A stretch of DNA of 64,000 bases from Planctomycetia bacterium (GTDB lineage: Bacteria; Planctomycetota; Planctomycetia; Pirellulales; Thermoguttaceae), in NCBI GenBank assembly GCA_030539295.1, contig JAUNSJ010000001.1, forward strand, positions 232,033 through 296,032, given 5' to 3'. The position numbers and the translations under genes are program-made. The notes under the pieces were generated by a model. That model saw only the letters and a list, made by a program, of their open reading frames with translations, did no database searches and had not been told where the DNA came from. Positions 38,945-48,770 of this stretch are shown one piece after another. Every line of letters starts with the position of its first letter. Within the stretch, counting starts at the first letter, position 1.

Positions 38945-39490
38945 ATGCACATACTGATTGAAAGTCTTTGGTTTTGGGGGGTTCTGGCAGCGGCACTATT
39001 CGTTGCAGGAATAGTGTGGTTTCAAAATACAGGAAAAATAAAAGAATTTTTTCTTTTTATCGGGACAAGTCTTTTCATATTCGGACTTGGTTTAGTGCTT
39101 GTGTTTTGTGTTCAGACGGATCGCAAACAAGTACGGACAACAATAGCGCAACTTGCGGAAGCAATTGCAGCAAACGATGTGAACAAAGTGCTCACCTTTG
39201 TGGACGAGGATGCCTACGACACGATGGAAAAGGCCAAGTCACACATGGGCACAGCCACGATCGAATGGGCCAAAGTACGTGATTTTCGCGTGGTGAATAT
39301 AAATTATTTCACGCCGGAACCGCTGGCAATCGTCTCGTTTCGCGGGAGCGTTGGTGGTAAAGCGAAAGGACTCGACGTACCATTTACGGTTGTGGTGCAG
39401 TTTACGGAAGTGGAACTGATTAAGAATGCGGATGGGAAATGGCGAGTAACGGACAACTGTCGTTTCTCCTATCCGGGGTACCGGAATTAA
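38945..39490 (+). CDS. Membrane protein with NTF2-like domain
   Basis: A 181-residue protein. Two hydrophobic helices (about 6-25 and 32-55) are followed by a soluble domain beginning 'IAQLAEAIAANDVNKVLTFV' and ending 'NADGKWRVTDNCRF', a layout typical of NTF2/SnoaL-like folds. ATG at 38945 puts the first helix at the N-terminus; a longer frame begins at 38870. The next gene starts 14 bases later, so it is probably co-transcribed with the cytochrome c biogenesis fusion. Function unknown. Confidence 0.6.
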   Translation: MHILIESLWFWGVLAAALFVAGIVWFQNTGKIKEFFLFIGTSLFIFGLGLVLVFCVQTDRKQVRTTIAQLAEAIAANDVNKVLTFVDEDAYDTMEKAKSHMGTATIEWAKVRDFRVVNINYFTPEPLAIVSFRGSVGGKAKGLDVPFTVVVQFTEVELIKNADGKWRVTDNCRFSYPGYRN

Positions 39491-39504
39491 AAACAGGTAA
39501 CTTA

Positions 39505-42500
39505 ATGAAGAGAATTTTGTCGCGAGTCGGTTCGATTGCTGTGGCAATGGTGCTTATGATAACTTTTGCCGTAATCATGGGCTGGGCAACATTTCTTGAG
39601 CGTCGTTTCGGGACCCCGGCTGCCTGGTGGCTTGTTTACGGGAGCCCTGTTTTTATTGCGTTGATCGCGCTAATTGGCCTGAATATTCTTGCCGCCATGC
39701 TGGCACGTTTGCCGTGGAATGGGAAACAGGTCCCCTTCCTGCTTGCGCACGGCGGAATCCTCGTGCTGCTCGCCGGCTGTCTAGCTACTTTCGTCAATGG
39801 CCAGCAGGGGAAAATGACTCTGACTGAAGGTCGCGACAGCGATACAATCATTGTGAATGACGGCTGGGAAATTGAATTACGAATGCCGGAATTAAAAGGA
39901 AACCGGTCTGAGGCAGGACAGATCGATTCGCCGGTTGAAGGTGTCGTTGAACATATTCCTTTTAGCCCGGGCCCGTTTAATTGGCCTAACGCGTTGATGA
40001 GTTCCGGTCGCGATTGCTGTATTGGAGAGTCATTAGAGGAGAGGAAAAAAACGTGGGTCTCGCTTCCCGGGCGTATTATCGCGTCAATAAATAATTGTGC
40101 AATTCGGGCTTTGGTACAATTACGGAGTTGCGGTCGAAGTTCGGACTTGTACGAGGGACATGGGTTGTCCGTAGCAGTTCTGGATTATCTGACCTGTGCC
40201 GACTTCGATAAGGTAACGCCCCTTGAAATCGAATGGCAGGTAACGTCAACAGAAGCGAGCGGGAAGAAAGAACCACCGGCAGTACTCGTCCGATTTGACC
40301 CGGCAGAGAACAAGAGCATGGAGACCTCGCGTCGCGGTATGCGGACGGTACTCGAGGACGGGCGACGCGTCTCGTTCCTGCTGACCGAGAGTAATGAAGA
40401 ATTCCAGGCTTTTCTCAACAGTATGCCAGAAACAACGGACTCGCCTTCGGTCGTTCTGACGATCCGCGGAGAAGTCTATCAATTTACATTCGACGAATTG
40501 CAGGAATTGCAAGAGAGTCAGGCGTCCCCCATTGCTCTGGGCCGCACGGGTTGCGAAGTTTGTGCCTATCGGCTTGTGCCGACTCTTGTGGGCGAAGCCG
40601 ACCATCTGCAAGGTTGGACCGCCTTACTGAATGTGCGTGACAGCAATGGCACGACGGAAGAGATGCAACTTCATTCGGAGCTGTTTGAACGAAATCAACA
40701 GGCAGGGCAACTTGGCCTTTACGGTGCGCTCTGGTACGCAGGAGGTAATGAAGATAATGACATAAAAGTAGGACGAAGTCAGAATCCGAACCTGAAACTT
40801 GACCATCTTGAACTGGCACAGAGTCCTGCGGGGCATCTCGCCTGGCGTTACGTGCGTAGCGGCATGCCGGTCCTTAGTGGCATTTGGTACCTGCCAGAAT
40901 TTGAGCCAGAGAAAAAATATCCCAACTTCGCAACCTTCGCTCAAAGTACACCGTCGACCGCAGGTCAGCAACCTGTTTGGTCCGCCCCGGAAGTAAAAAA
41001 GGAAAGCATTGCAAATTCTGCACAGTCTCAACCGGAATCCATAACGCCGTTTCGCGTGATTCAGTACAGTCCACACGACGAACTCGGCTGGCGACTTGTG
41101 CCGCGGCCTTTTAATAAAGAGCAGGCAAATGAATTTTTTGGCAAAGTGCGTCTGCGCGTTCGCGACGACCAGGGCACAGACGAAGTTTTCTGGCTGCGTA
41201 CTATCCCCACAGGCGTGATGAGTGACCAGCAGGAGGAATGGTTTACCAAAAAACTGTACACTGCCCGTGGCCCGATCTCGATCGCTCTGGTGAATCGCAA
41301 GATTCCACTTGGTTTTCGACTTCATCTGTCGCAATTTCAAGCACATACAGAGCCGGGTTCCTCGACTCCTTCGGCCTTTATAAGTCAGGTTGATTATTTG
41401 CCAAAAGAGTCAAATGTATCAGAACAGAAGAACGTTGTCATTCAGATGAACAAGCCTGGTCATTTTTTCGACCCTTCTTCAGGGCGCAAATGGTGGGTGT
41501 ACCAGGATTCCTGGCGCGGTCCGTACTATCCGGGTGACGCAATATTCGATGAGGTTGCCGGCGGTGCACTGCTGCCAGGCGAGACGGCGGCGCGTGAAAT
41601 GATTGCCCAGACCGTGCTCTCGTTCAATAGTGACCCTGGACGTCTGGGGAAATATCCCGGGTCGTTTCTTATTATTTTAGGGACCTGGCTACTCATTCGT
41701 CGTCGTCATGTAAAGCCGGTAACCCCACGAACAGTAGCTGGTTGTTTTCTCTTTGCCCTACTCGTTCTAACAGGTACCGTTTACGCCGATGCGGGAGATT
41801 TAGAAAAACAGAATGTCTCTAAAGAGATTGTGACAACGGGACTGGAAGCATCGGTCGCCCAAGAGGAGCGAATCGTGCGTAGCGACTGTTTCGACTGGTC
41901 CGCATGGGAATCGCTGCCGGTCTTTTCGGATGGACGTATTATGCCGAACCAGGTCTTCGCTTCCATTCTTGTTCGTGACATATGCGGAAGTGAGCGTCCG
42001 GTTTTTACGCTTGACCCGGAACTATTAAAACGCCTTGAAGGTCCGATTCCGCTTGCGCTGCCGTCGTTCGAGGAATTCCTGGCCGATCTGCCGGCAGCCA
42101 TGACGCATGGCGAAAAATTAACAGACGAACGTCGAACGGAGCTGAAGTCCTGGTACGACAAGGTGGCCGGTGACCAGCTTAAAAAACAAAAAGATGCATT
42201 GAACCGTCTGCGTGCGTTGTTCCCCAACGGATCACGACAATTTTCGCCAGCGTCCCTACTCTTCTCCTGGCTTGTGGAACCGGAGGTGTGGGAATATGTG
42301 CCGTTCCTTTACGACAAGACGGGCACGGTCGGGAAACTCATAAATTACGACGCTACTGCGTTCGGGAATCGTTTTGCTCCTGCTACGCTTGACTCGAGCC
42401 GAGAATTCGCAAGACGGCTTGATCTTCTCTTCGAGCAGAAAGCTCAAGCGTGGCCTGCGCGAGAAGAGGCGGATGTGCAAGGGCGAACGGACCGGGCCAT

Positions 42501-44718
42501 TGCCCTTTTGGAACAGCGTTATTCGCAATATCGAGCGATAACGTGGCTCCCGGAAAAGAATGCATCGCCACTAGTGGAATATTATTTATCGAAACTTCTC
42601 TACGGGAGCGGAGAGGAAGGCAAGCCGGCGCCACTGGTCGCGCTGGACAGTGTGGTCCGTGAGCTTTTACAGATTTTGCCAAGTGAAAAGAAAGAGCGGA
42701 AACAATCTCCTTTTGATGACCCTGAATTTATTCTAACCCAGACGACAGAAACTAGTGACGGCTCTACGCGTCCGATGAAAATGTTGCGGCTGGTACGCGA
42801 AATTAATCTCATTGCCAAGGCCTGTCGCAGTTATCCTCTCCGCGTGCAGGGGCGTATGCTGTGCCGACTGTGCGATGAAACGAAAGCCTGTCTGACAACG
42901 TTGCGTATTCATCGCGATGAAATTTTCCGCGCTGATGTCTATTCGCGCGACTACAAACTCCTGCTGCAAAAGATTATTCATCTTATGGACAGCGTGAATG
43001 TTCAGGCGGAAAGCGCGGCAACAGCCATGTGCGACAGCGGCTTTTATCGTTATGCCCGCGTCGACGACGCCGAACGGATCGTCAAAGTAACTGACAGCGA
43101 AGTGAAGAAGGATACCGCAATCACATCTGAAGCGGCGCTCGCGTCAGAGGAAACCGCCGGCCGTGTAACAGCGAGGCCAGGTGCGCGATTATCGTTCCCC
43201 GCGCGTCATGAGTTGTGCGTACTTCCCACTGTTCGTGAATCGCAAGACGGGAATGCGGACGCGATCAATCCCTGGCTGTCGCTGACTCTGATTCTCTTTG
43301 GTCCGGACGATCTGTACGGACGTTTCGCCGACCCGTCTTTTCTCACGCCGGAAGAGGCAAAGAAACCCTTCTCCATGACCGACGAAAATGACCAGACGGA
43401 GGCCACGGCAACAGCAATGGAATTGCTTGCCCGGCGTGCCGCGAGTGTTCCCGAAACGCATCCTGTTCACTTTTTTGCACAGGCGGCGCAAGCCTGGCAA
43501 GAGGGGGCTACCCCTGAAAATTTTCGCTCGTTCAATGCGGGTATGGCCAACTTTGCCGCGGCACTGCGAGCGACAGCAATCGCCGGAGAACCATTGCGAA
43601 GGACATTGGCCCTGACAGAAGAGGGTGAAAACGGTCCGACTTCTGAATCCATTGCAAATTATGAAAAGACGAAATATCCGGCCGCCGGTAGTCTGGACGC
43701 GGAGTTGTTTTACGACTGGCTTGATGCTTTTTTCTGGATGTGGTTCTTTTGCATGCTGGCCTTGGTCTGCATGATACCAGCGCGACTTGCCATGTGGTGC
43801 GTGAGAAGTCGCGTTCCAAGCCCCACATTTCCATTTCGCCTCGCGGTTTGCGGACTCTTGTTCCTGCTGACCTCCTGCTTTGTCACACTACTGGGTGCGT
43901 GTGTTCGTGCCTGGATTACCGGCTGGGCACCCGTTACGAACATGTTCGAAACGGTGGTGCTGCTCGGTCTTTTCATCTCTTTGATTTCCATTGCGTGGGT
44001 TCTCTGGCCAGTTGTAATGCGTCCGGTGTCGGAACGGCTGTCGCTGTCCGATTCGCTTGACCAACGGTTCGGTATTCTGCTGGCGGGAACGACGGCGTCG
44101 CTTCTGATCGGTCTGCTTGCCTACTACAATTCGAGCGAATTCAATCCGCAGATTCGCCCGCTGGTCGCCGTCCTGAGAAGCAATTTCTGGCTGACAGTAC
44201 ACGTTCTTGCCATCATAGTAAGTTACGCCCTGGGAACCATAGCGTGGTTTATTTCGCTTGTTGTTCTTGGTCGCATAATACTCTTTGGGAATGACGTGAG
44301 AGACAAAGAGCGAGAGCAGACAGAGGGGACGCGGACGCTGCTGATGGTCCTGGTGCGTTATATTGTGCTGTTTTTGACGGCCGGAATCATACTGGGAGGC
44401 TTGTGGGCGGACTTTAGTTGGGGTCGATTCTGGAGCTGGGACCCGAAAGAAGTCTGGGCTCTGGTGACGCTCATGATCTATCTGGTCGTCTTGCATGTCC
44501 GTCGTTCGGGCCGTAACGACCTGTTTTCGCTTGCTGCGGGTTCGGCCTTGGGTGCACTGGCCATTATTATGACGTGGTATGGCTTGAGTTTTGTACTCGG
44601 TGGCGGCGGTCGTCATGCCTATACCGGAGGAGAATCGACGAAGACCGGCATTCTTATAATTCTGCTGACCGTGAATATCGTTTGGGTCCTGCTGGCGACG
44701 TTTCGTCGCAAGAAGTGA
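39505..44718 (+). CDS. ResB-CcsA cytochrome c biogenesis fusion
   Basis: A 1737-residue protein. The N-terminus is ResB/Ccs1-like: membrane helices near residues 7-28, 38-58 and 67-87 ('VPFLLAHGGILVLLAGC'), a long exported domain, and another helix near 725. A large middle region (about 760-1400) is soluble and without recognised motifs. The C-terminal 320 residues are CcsA: several helices and the heme-handling WWD-type segment 'WGRFWSWDPKEVWAL' with conserved His residues in flanking helices. In the system II pathway ResB and CcsA carry heme out and ligate it to apocytochrome c; fusion into one chain is known, but this middle insert makes it unusually large. ATG at 39505 is chosen over 39439, which overlaps the previous gene. 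Confidence 0.85.
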   Translation: MKRILSRVGSIAVAMVLMITFAVIMGWATFLERRFGTPAAWWLVYGSPVFIALIALIGLNILAAMLARLPWNGKQVPFLLAHGGILVLLAGCLATFVNGQQGKMTLTEGRDSDTIIVNDGWEIELRMPELKGNRSEAGQIDSPVEGVVEHIPFSPGPFNWPNALMSSGRDCCIGESLEERKKTWVSLPGRIIASINNCAIRALVQLRSCGRSSDLYEGHGLSVAVLDYLTCADFDKVTPLEIEWQVTSTEASGKKEPPAVLVRFDPAENKSMETSRRGMRTVLEDGRRVSFLLTESNEEFQAFLNSMPETTDSPSVVLTIRGEVYQFTFDELQELQESQASPIALGRTGCEVCAYRLVPTLVGEADHLQGWTALLNVRDSNGTTEEMQLHSELFERNQQAGQLGLYGALWYAGGNEDNDIKVGRSQNPNLKLDHLELAQSPAGHLAWRYVRSGMPVLSGIWYLPEFEPEKKYPNFATFAQSTPSTAGQQPVWSAPEVKKESIANSAQSQPESITPFRVIQYSPHDELGWRLVPRPFNKEQANEFFGKVRLRVRDDQGTDEVFWLRTIPTGVMSDQQEEWFTKKLYTARGPISIALVNRKIPLGFRLHLSQFQAHTEPGSSTPSAFISQVDYLPKESNVSEQKNVVIQMNKPGHFFDPSSGRKWWVYQDSWRGPYYPGDAIFDEVAGGALLPGETAAREMIAQTVLSFNSDPGRLGKYPGSFLIILGTWLLIRRRHVKPVTPRTVAGCFLFALLVLTGTVYADAGDLEKQNVSKEIVTTGLEASVAQEERIVRSDCFDWSAWESLPVFSDGRIMPNQVFASILVRDICGSERPVFTLDPELLKRLEGPIPLALPSFEEFLADLPAAMTHGEKLTDERRTELKSWYDKVAGDQLKKQKDALNRLRALFPNGSRQFSPASLLFSWLVEPEVWEYVPFLYDKTGTVGKLINYDATAFGNRFAPATLDSSREFARRLDLLFEQKAQAWPAREEADVQGRTDRAIALLEQRYSQYRAITWLPEKNASPLVEYYLSKLLYGSGEEGKPAPLVALDSVVRELLQILPSEKKERKQSPFDDPEFILTQTTETSDGSTRPMKMLRLVREINLIAKACRSYPLRVQGRMLCRLCDETKACLTTLRIHRDEIFRADVYSRDYKLLLQKIIHLMDSVNVQAESAATAMCDSGFYRYARVDDAERIVKVTDSEVKKDTAITSEAALASEETAGRVTARPGARLSFPARHELCVLPTVRESQDGNADAINPWLSLTLILFGPDDLYGRFADPSFLTPEEAKKPFSMTDENDQTEATATAMELLARRAASVPETHPVHFFAQAAQAWQEGATPENFRSFNAGMANFAAALRATAIAGEPLRRTLALTEEGENGPTSESIANYEKTKYPAAGSLDAELFYDWLDAFFWMWFFCMLALVCMIPARLAMWCVRSRVPSPTFPFRLAVCGLLFLLTSCFVTLLGACVRAWITGWAPVTNMFETVVLLGLFISLISIAWVLWPVVMRPVSERLSLSDSLDQRFGILLAGTTASLLIGLLAYYNSSEFNPQIRPLVAVLRSNFWLTVHVLAIIVSYALGTIAWFISLVVLGRIILFGNDVRDKEREQTEGTRTLLMVLVRYIVLFLTAGIILGGLWADFSWGRFWSWDPKEVWALVTLMIYLVVLHVRRSGRNDLFSLAAGSALGALAIIMTWYGLSFVLGGGGRHAYTGGESTKTGILIILLTVNIVWVLLATFRRKK

Positions 44719-44744
44719 CGTTTTAAAAAAGCGTGGCATCGTGG

Positions 44745-44786
44745 CGTTCTATTGCAAATTTGTGAAATCGCAATTGCAATAGAACG
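44745..44786. terminator. Inverted repeat between two convergent genes
   Basis: Perfect 13-bp arms (CGTTCTATTGCAA / TTGCAATAGAACG) around a 16-base loop, lying between the ends of the ResB-CcsA gene and the sigma54 activator gene. Location suggests a bidirectional terminator, but neither side has a clean T-run. Confidence 0.5.
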
Positions 44787-44788
44787 AA

Positions 44789-46117
44789 TTATTGGCGAGC
44801 GCTTTTAAGTTTTCGATAGAGGCTTGTCGGATGAATTCCGAGTAGCTCGGCGGCTTTGCGGCGATTGCCATTGCATTGTTCGAGAGCAGCTTCTATCGCT
44901 TGCATTTCGGAATCGCGCACGACCTGTACCATGTGGGGTGTTTCTGACTCGTCCTCGATCAGCGACAGACTTTCGGCCAGCTCGGGTGGAAGGTCGTTCG
45001 ACTCGATAACATTACTGCGGCAGAAGACAATACTGCGTTCCAGCACATTTTCGAGTTCACGAATATTACCAGGCCACGCGTACCGTGAAAAGATTCGAAA
45101 GACGGAATTGCTTATCCCAATGACCTGTCGGCCCATGGTCTTATTGAGTCGATGGATAAAATACTCCGTTAACAGAGCAATGTCTTCCGGCCGTTCCCGC
45201 AGCGGGGGGATTTGCAAATGAATCACATTAAGGCGATAATACAGGTCACTGCGGAACTTTCCCTTGGCGACCATCTCGGTCAGGTTTCGGTTCGTTGCGG
45301 CAATAACACGAATATCAGTTTTCTCTGACTTTACGGAGCCAAGAGGTTCGAAGGACCGCTCCTGCAAAACGCGGAGCAGGCGGACCTGCATAGCCTGAGA
45401 TATTTCGCCAATTTCATCAAGGAAAAGCGTCCCGCCATTAGCCATAGCAAATCGCCCTGGCTTGTCTCGGTCAGCGCCGGTAAAAGCGCCTGCCTTATAT
45501 CCGAACAGTTCCGACTCCAGTAGCGGCTCCGGCAGAGCACCGCAGTTGATCGCGACAAAAGAATTTGCGTGTCTTGGACTGTTCTCGTGTATCGTTCTGG
45601 CCAGAATCTCTTTGCCGGTTCCCGTTTCGCCCGTGATCAGAACGGTCGAGTTCACGCTGGAGATCGCCTCAAAGTTCGAGAGAATTTTCTGCATAGACGC
45701 GGCACAACTGCGAAAGTTGCCGACTTGAAATGTATGCGTCCCGGTCGAGTAAATGCGATTCTGTCGTGATGGTGTTTGAAAAAACGCGACGCCGCCGTAG
45801 ATGGTACCGTCATCGGCACGCAGTGGAGCTGTGGAAATACTGAGAAAATATCTCTTACCTGCACGTGTCAGATAGGTCCGGTCCATACCAGAGGTCTGAA
45901 GCCCGTTGTCCAATGTATTGCGAACGACATAAAATTCATCGCCTTCCGGGTCCAAAGTGCGAACCAGGTCAGAGCATTTCATGCCGACCAACTCGCCCCC
46001 GTCTTCCGCGAGCAAACGTTTCGCCGCATCGTTGGCAAAAGTAATAGTAAGGTTCTGATCAAAAACCAAAACGACAGTCGCCATGTCGTGCAGTATTGTA
46101 TTTCCGTCCAAAGTCAT
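44789..46117 (-). CDS. PAS-domain sigma54-dependent transcriptional activator
   Basis: A 442-residue enhancer-binding protein. N-terminal PAS domain (about 5-115), AAA+ domain with Walker A GETGTGKE (163-170), the sigma54-contacting GAFTGA loop (210-215), Walker B LFLDEIGE (231-238), arginine-finger region 'FRSDLYYRLNV', and a C-terminal Fis-type helix-turn-helix ('NRRKAAELLGIHPTSLYRKL'). There is no receiver domain, so it is not a normal response regulator; the signal probably comes from its PAS domain and from the sensor-like protein whose gene overlaps its start by four bases. Target promoters are not evident in the window. Confidence 0.9.
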   Translation of the reverse strand: MTLDGNTILHDMATVVLVFDQNLTITFANDAAKRLLAEDGGELVGMKCSDLVRTLDPEGDEFYVVRNTLDNGLQTSGMDRTYLTRAGKRYFLSISTAPLRADDGTIYGGVAFFQTPSRQNRIYSTGTHTFQVGNFRSCAASMQKILSNFEAISSVNSTVLITGETGTGKEILARTIHENSPRHANSFVAINCGALPEPLLESELFGYKAGAFTGADRDKPGRFAMANGGTLFLDEIGEISQAMQVRLLRVLQERSFEPLGSVKSEKTDIRVIAATNRNLTEMVAKGKFRSDLYYRLNVIHLQIPPLRERPEDIALLTEYFIHRLNKTMGRQVIGISNSVFRIFSRYAWPGNIRELENVLERSIVFCRSNVIESNDLPPELAESLSLIEDESETPHMVQVVRDSEMQAIEAALEQCNGNRRKAAELLGIHPTSLYRKLKSARQ

Positions 46118-47976
46118 GCTGGTCCGCCGTTGGGTAATGAAGTTTGTGGAATTATGTTTGCCGTCCCGGGCTCGGCTGTGGATAAAGGTTGAGCCATGAT
46201 TAAATCAGTAATCTCGTTTAAGATCGCCATGACGCTGGTAACATTCTGATTCTGGTCCAGAACAGGCAATGCGGTCACAATGAAGGTACGTCCTCCCACG
46301 ACTATCTGCATTCGTTGAATCTTTTTTTCCGCAATGGCACAATGAACGGGACACCAGTCGGGAGTATGTCCGTGCCGACAGAACGAACCGGTGCAAATAC
46401 TGTTCTCTTTCAGCCCGGGAAACATCTCTTTAAAGGGTTCGAAAGCGGCGTTGGTCAAGAGCAAACGTCCCTCGGACGAAAAGATTCCGGCGGGGATATC
46501 CAGCTTGGAAAAACAGCCGAGTTCCGTTGAGGATTCATTAAAACTAAAGAAGGCATCGAACTGTATTTTGTGAACATAGGCCAGTTCCAGCATGTGCGCT
46601 ATATTGTTGATCGTCCTTACGTCGCCCTCGGAAAAAATGCGCTGGGCACGCATGTACTCCAGTCCGACAAGACCGCGCAGTCTGCCGCCGCAACAAAAGG
46701 GAACCATAATCATTGAACGAACCGATTCCTTCTGAAGGTGCTCGTAAAGCGGGTCGTCGCATGCCAATTCCTGGACGTCGTCGATTACTATGTCGTTCCC
46801 GGCGCAAATCTGGTGCAAGGCAGATGGGAAACGACTCATATCGATTTCCTCTACCGCTTCCTGGTGTCCAAGGACGGAGTGTGAGGCCCATTCGTAACGA
46901 CAGTCGGCCACTTGAAGCGATTCATCTTTGAACAGCCAGATAAACGAACGGTCGGCACTCTCCTCTGAGCCAAATCGGCCCAAAAGATAATTGATGATTT
47001 TGTCGACGTCCGTCTCTATGGTCATGTAATGAAGACACTCATTGATAAACTGACTCTTGCCGACCAGATCCTTCTGATAGTCTATGATTTCACTACTGCG
47101 CTGTTGCAATTCTTTCTCCCGCGTCAGGTCAAGACCGAAATCGACAATCAAAGTCAAGCCGCCCGGAAGATTGAACAGCTTCTTGTCCACTCGCATGAAG
47201 ACTTCTTTGCCCGATCTCGTCTTAAAACTTCGCTCAAGCCGAATCTCGCCTTCGGCAAGGGTCTGTAGATCAAAACCATGTAACAGAGTTCCGATCTCTG
47301 TCGAATATTCATAGCCGGCATCGTTCTGCCCCAAAACCGCGTCCGCAGGTATCTCCGTCAGACGCTCAAGTTCCTTGTTCCATATGACGTGACGTAATCC
47401 ATCGTTGACATCTTTCGCCACGATCGCCGCCGGAATATTGTCCAGTACCGTATGGAGTATCCCCGCATTAACCTCGACCTTCTGACGCAATTGATTCTGT
47501 TCCGTTTGGTCAACACTGACACCGATCAAAAGCTTCCGCCCTGTACCCGAAACGACAAACTGTTTAAACGAGCGCGATTCCAACTGCTGACCGTCAGCGG
47601 TCTCCGTCTTCTCTTCAAAGACTCGGGACGTACCTGGCTGCTCCGCAAGCATGCTCGAATCGTTCGCTCGCAACAGACTGGCGCACGCCGCTGAATACAA
47701 ATCGAAGTCCGTCAGCCCGGAGAGACTCCGCTGATTCTGCTCAATACAGGCCTTATTACACAGTATATAGCGAAAATTGTCGTCCATATCCTTACAGTAA
47801 ATTGGAAAGGGGACATTGTCCACTACCAGTTGGAAAAGCCGCTCTTTCTCCAAAAGTACCGAGGTCAAATCACTGTCCTGCTTGATTCGTCTGCCTCTTG
47901 CTATATGAACACACAAGGCCACAAAAAATGCCGCAAGGGTGGTAAGACAAACCACTAACGTCAATGATTCCAACAT
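46114..47976 (-). CDS. Membrane-anchored PAS-PAS-GAF-PAS sensor without kinase domain
   Basis: A 620-residue protein: one N-terminal membrane helix (4-26), PAS-like domains at about 45-160 and 172-290, a GAF-like domain at about 310-470, and a third PAS-like domain at about 485-595. No histidine kinase, GGDEF, EAL or phosphatase domain follows. The last PAS domain carries a Cys/His cluster (C528, C533, H535, H537, C542, H545, C546) that could bind a metal or sense redox state. The stop overlaps the start of the sigma54 activator gene, so the two are coupled and probably act together by direct contact. Confidence 0.75.
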   Translation of the reverse strand: MLESLTLVVCLTTLAAFFVALCVHIARGRRIKQDSDLTSVLLEKERLFQLVVDNVPFPIYCKDMDDNFRYILCNKACIEQNQRSLSGLTDFDLYSAACASLLRANDSSMLAEQPGTSRVFEEKTETADGQQLESRSFKQFVVSGTGRKLLIGVSVDQTEQNQLRQKVEVNAGILHTVLDNIPAAIVAKDVNDGLRHVIWNKELERLTEIPADAVLGQNDAGYEYSTEIGTLLHGFDLQTLAEGEIRLERSFKTRSGKEVFMRVDKKLFNLPGGLTLIVDFGLDLTREKELQQRSSEIIDYQKDLVGKSQFINECLHYMTIETDVDKIINYLLGRFGSEESADRSFIWLFKDESLQVADCRYEWASHSVLGHQEAVEEIDMSRFPSALHQICAGNDIVIDDVQELACDDPLYEHLQKESVRSMIMVPFCCGGRLRGLVGLEYMRAQRIFSEGDVRTINNIAHMLELAYVHKIQFDAFFSFNESSTELGCFSKLDIPAGIFSSEGRLLLTNAAFEPFKEMFPGLKENSICTGSFCRHGHTPDWCPVHCAIAEKKIQRMQIVVGGRTFIVTALPVLDQNQNVTSVMAILNEITDLIMAQPLSTAEPGTANIIPQTSLPNGGPA

Positions 47977-48770
47977 AAAGTTCGGGTCCTTTCAAGCCGG
48001 AATGGAAAAGAGTCGGCCGAAACGCACTGCCTGCATCGTGGAATCGACGGCCACGCTCTTTGTTCGCATCACACGGTTAATATTAGTTCCAGTCCAAAAA
48101 TCAACCCCTCTAAAGCCAGTATCAAAACTGCGCACTCCTTGACTCCTGGACCACTCCACCTTATAATTGTCCATAATCTTTGCAACTTTGCAAGTCCCCA
48201 GCTTGCTTTGATTTCCTTTTTTATCGAAAAAAATCTTGCCCGTCCATTGAATAATAATATTATTATTTTAGATACAAACACAAATAACAAACATCGTGCT
48301 ATATTCTAATTGTCGATGTTTTTATAAGTCTGGTGATTTCTCATAAGCGAAAAGCATTATTCTTTTGCAGTTTGTTCCAGCCATATTTTTTGTTGACATA
48401 ATTCTTTTTTGTACACAACTGCAATAGGAGTGGGCACGACTCATGGCACAACGGTCGATGATTCGGATTCCGCAACAAATTCAAGCCAAGATGGTCAAGC
48501 AGAGACAAAAAGGCAAAAATCGGGCGGAAACCGGACGAAATCCCAATAATCAGGAACAATAACATCTTCGCGTCAGAAAGAAATGACCCTTATCGAACCA
48601 GTGGACATGTCACAGCTGATGCGGGCTGATTTGGCTGCTCTGATACGCGTTTTGTGCCAAGAGTTGACCCATCGTTCCAAATGGAGGCAATCAACGTCTC
48701 TCACGCGGCTACGCGAAAATACTGTCCGGGGTGCCAATGTATATATTTTTCTTCAAATCTGAAAATCTTA
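47977..48770. other. Long intergenic region with gene remnants
   Basis: About 800 bases, AT-rich on the left. It holds the upstream region of the sensor gene, a perfect 18-base palindrome AATAATAATATTATTATT at 48250-48267, and decayed gene fragments at 48543-48660 (separate entry). A 39-codon frame at 48443-48562 is not supported. Confidence 0.5.
48543..48660 (-). pseudogene. Remnant of a duplicated lipoprotein-hydrolase gene pair
   Basis: Bases 48587-48660 align for about 70 bases with the 3' end of the lipoprotein gene at 50253-50320 (both begin CCCTTATCGAA and share GGCTGATTTGGC and TGATACG), but small insertions and deletions leave a net frameshift and the rest of the gene is missing. 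Just left of it, 48543-48563 matches 20 of 21 bases of the hydrolase gene at 49353-49373, the codons for VIAPDYW. The order is the same as in the intact pair, so a tandem duplication that lost its middle is the simplest explanation. Confidence 0.65.

Noticed and set aside
44738..44757. Possible -24/-12 sigma54 promoter (TGGC ... TTGCA)
   Set aside because: GG and GC are nine, not ten, bases apart, and it lies between convergent gene ends inside an inverted repeat.
48443..48562. 39-codon basic plus-strand frame with GGAG upstream
   Set aside because: Spacing to the start is long and its 3' part is the antisense of the decayed hydrolase fragment.
48341..48565. 74-codon minus-strand frame
   Set aside because: Different frame from the hydrolase-like fragment it overlaps, no ribosome site, composition unlike a protein.
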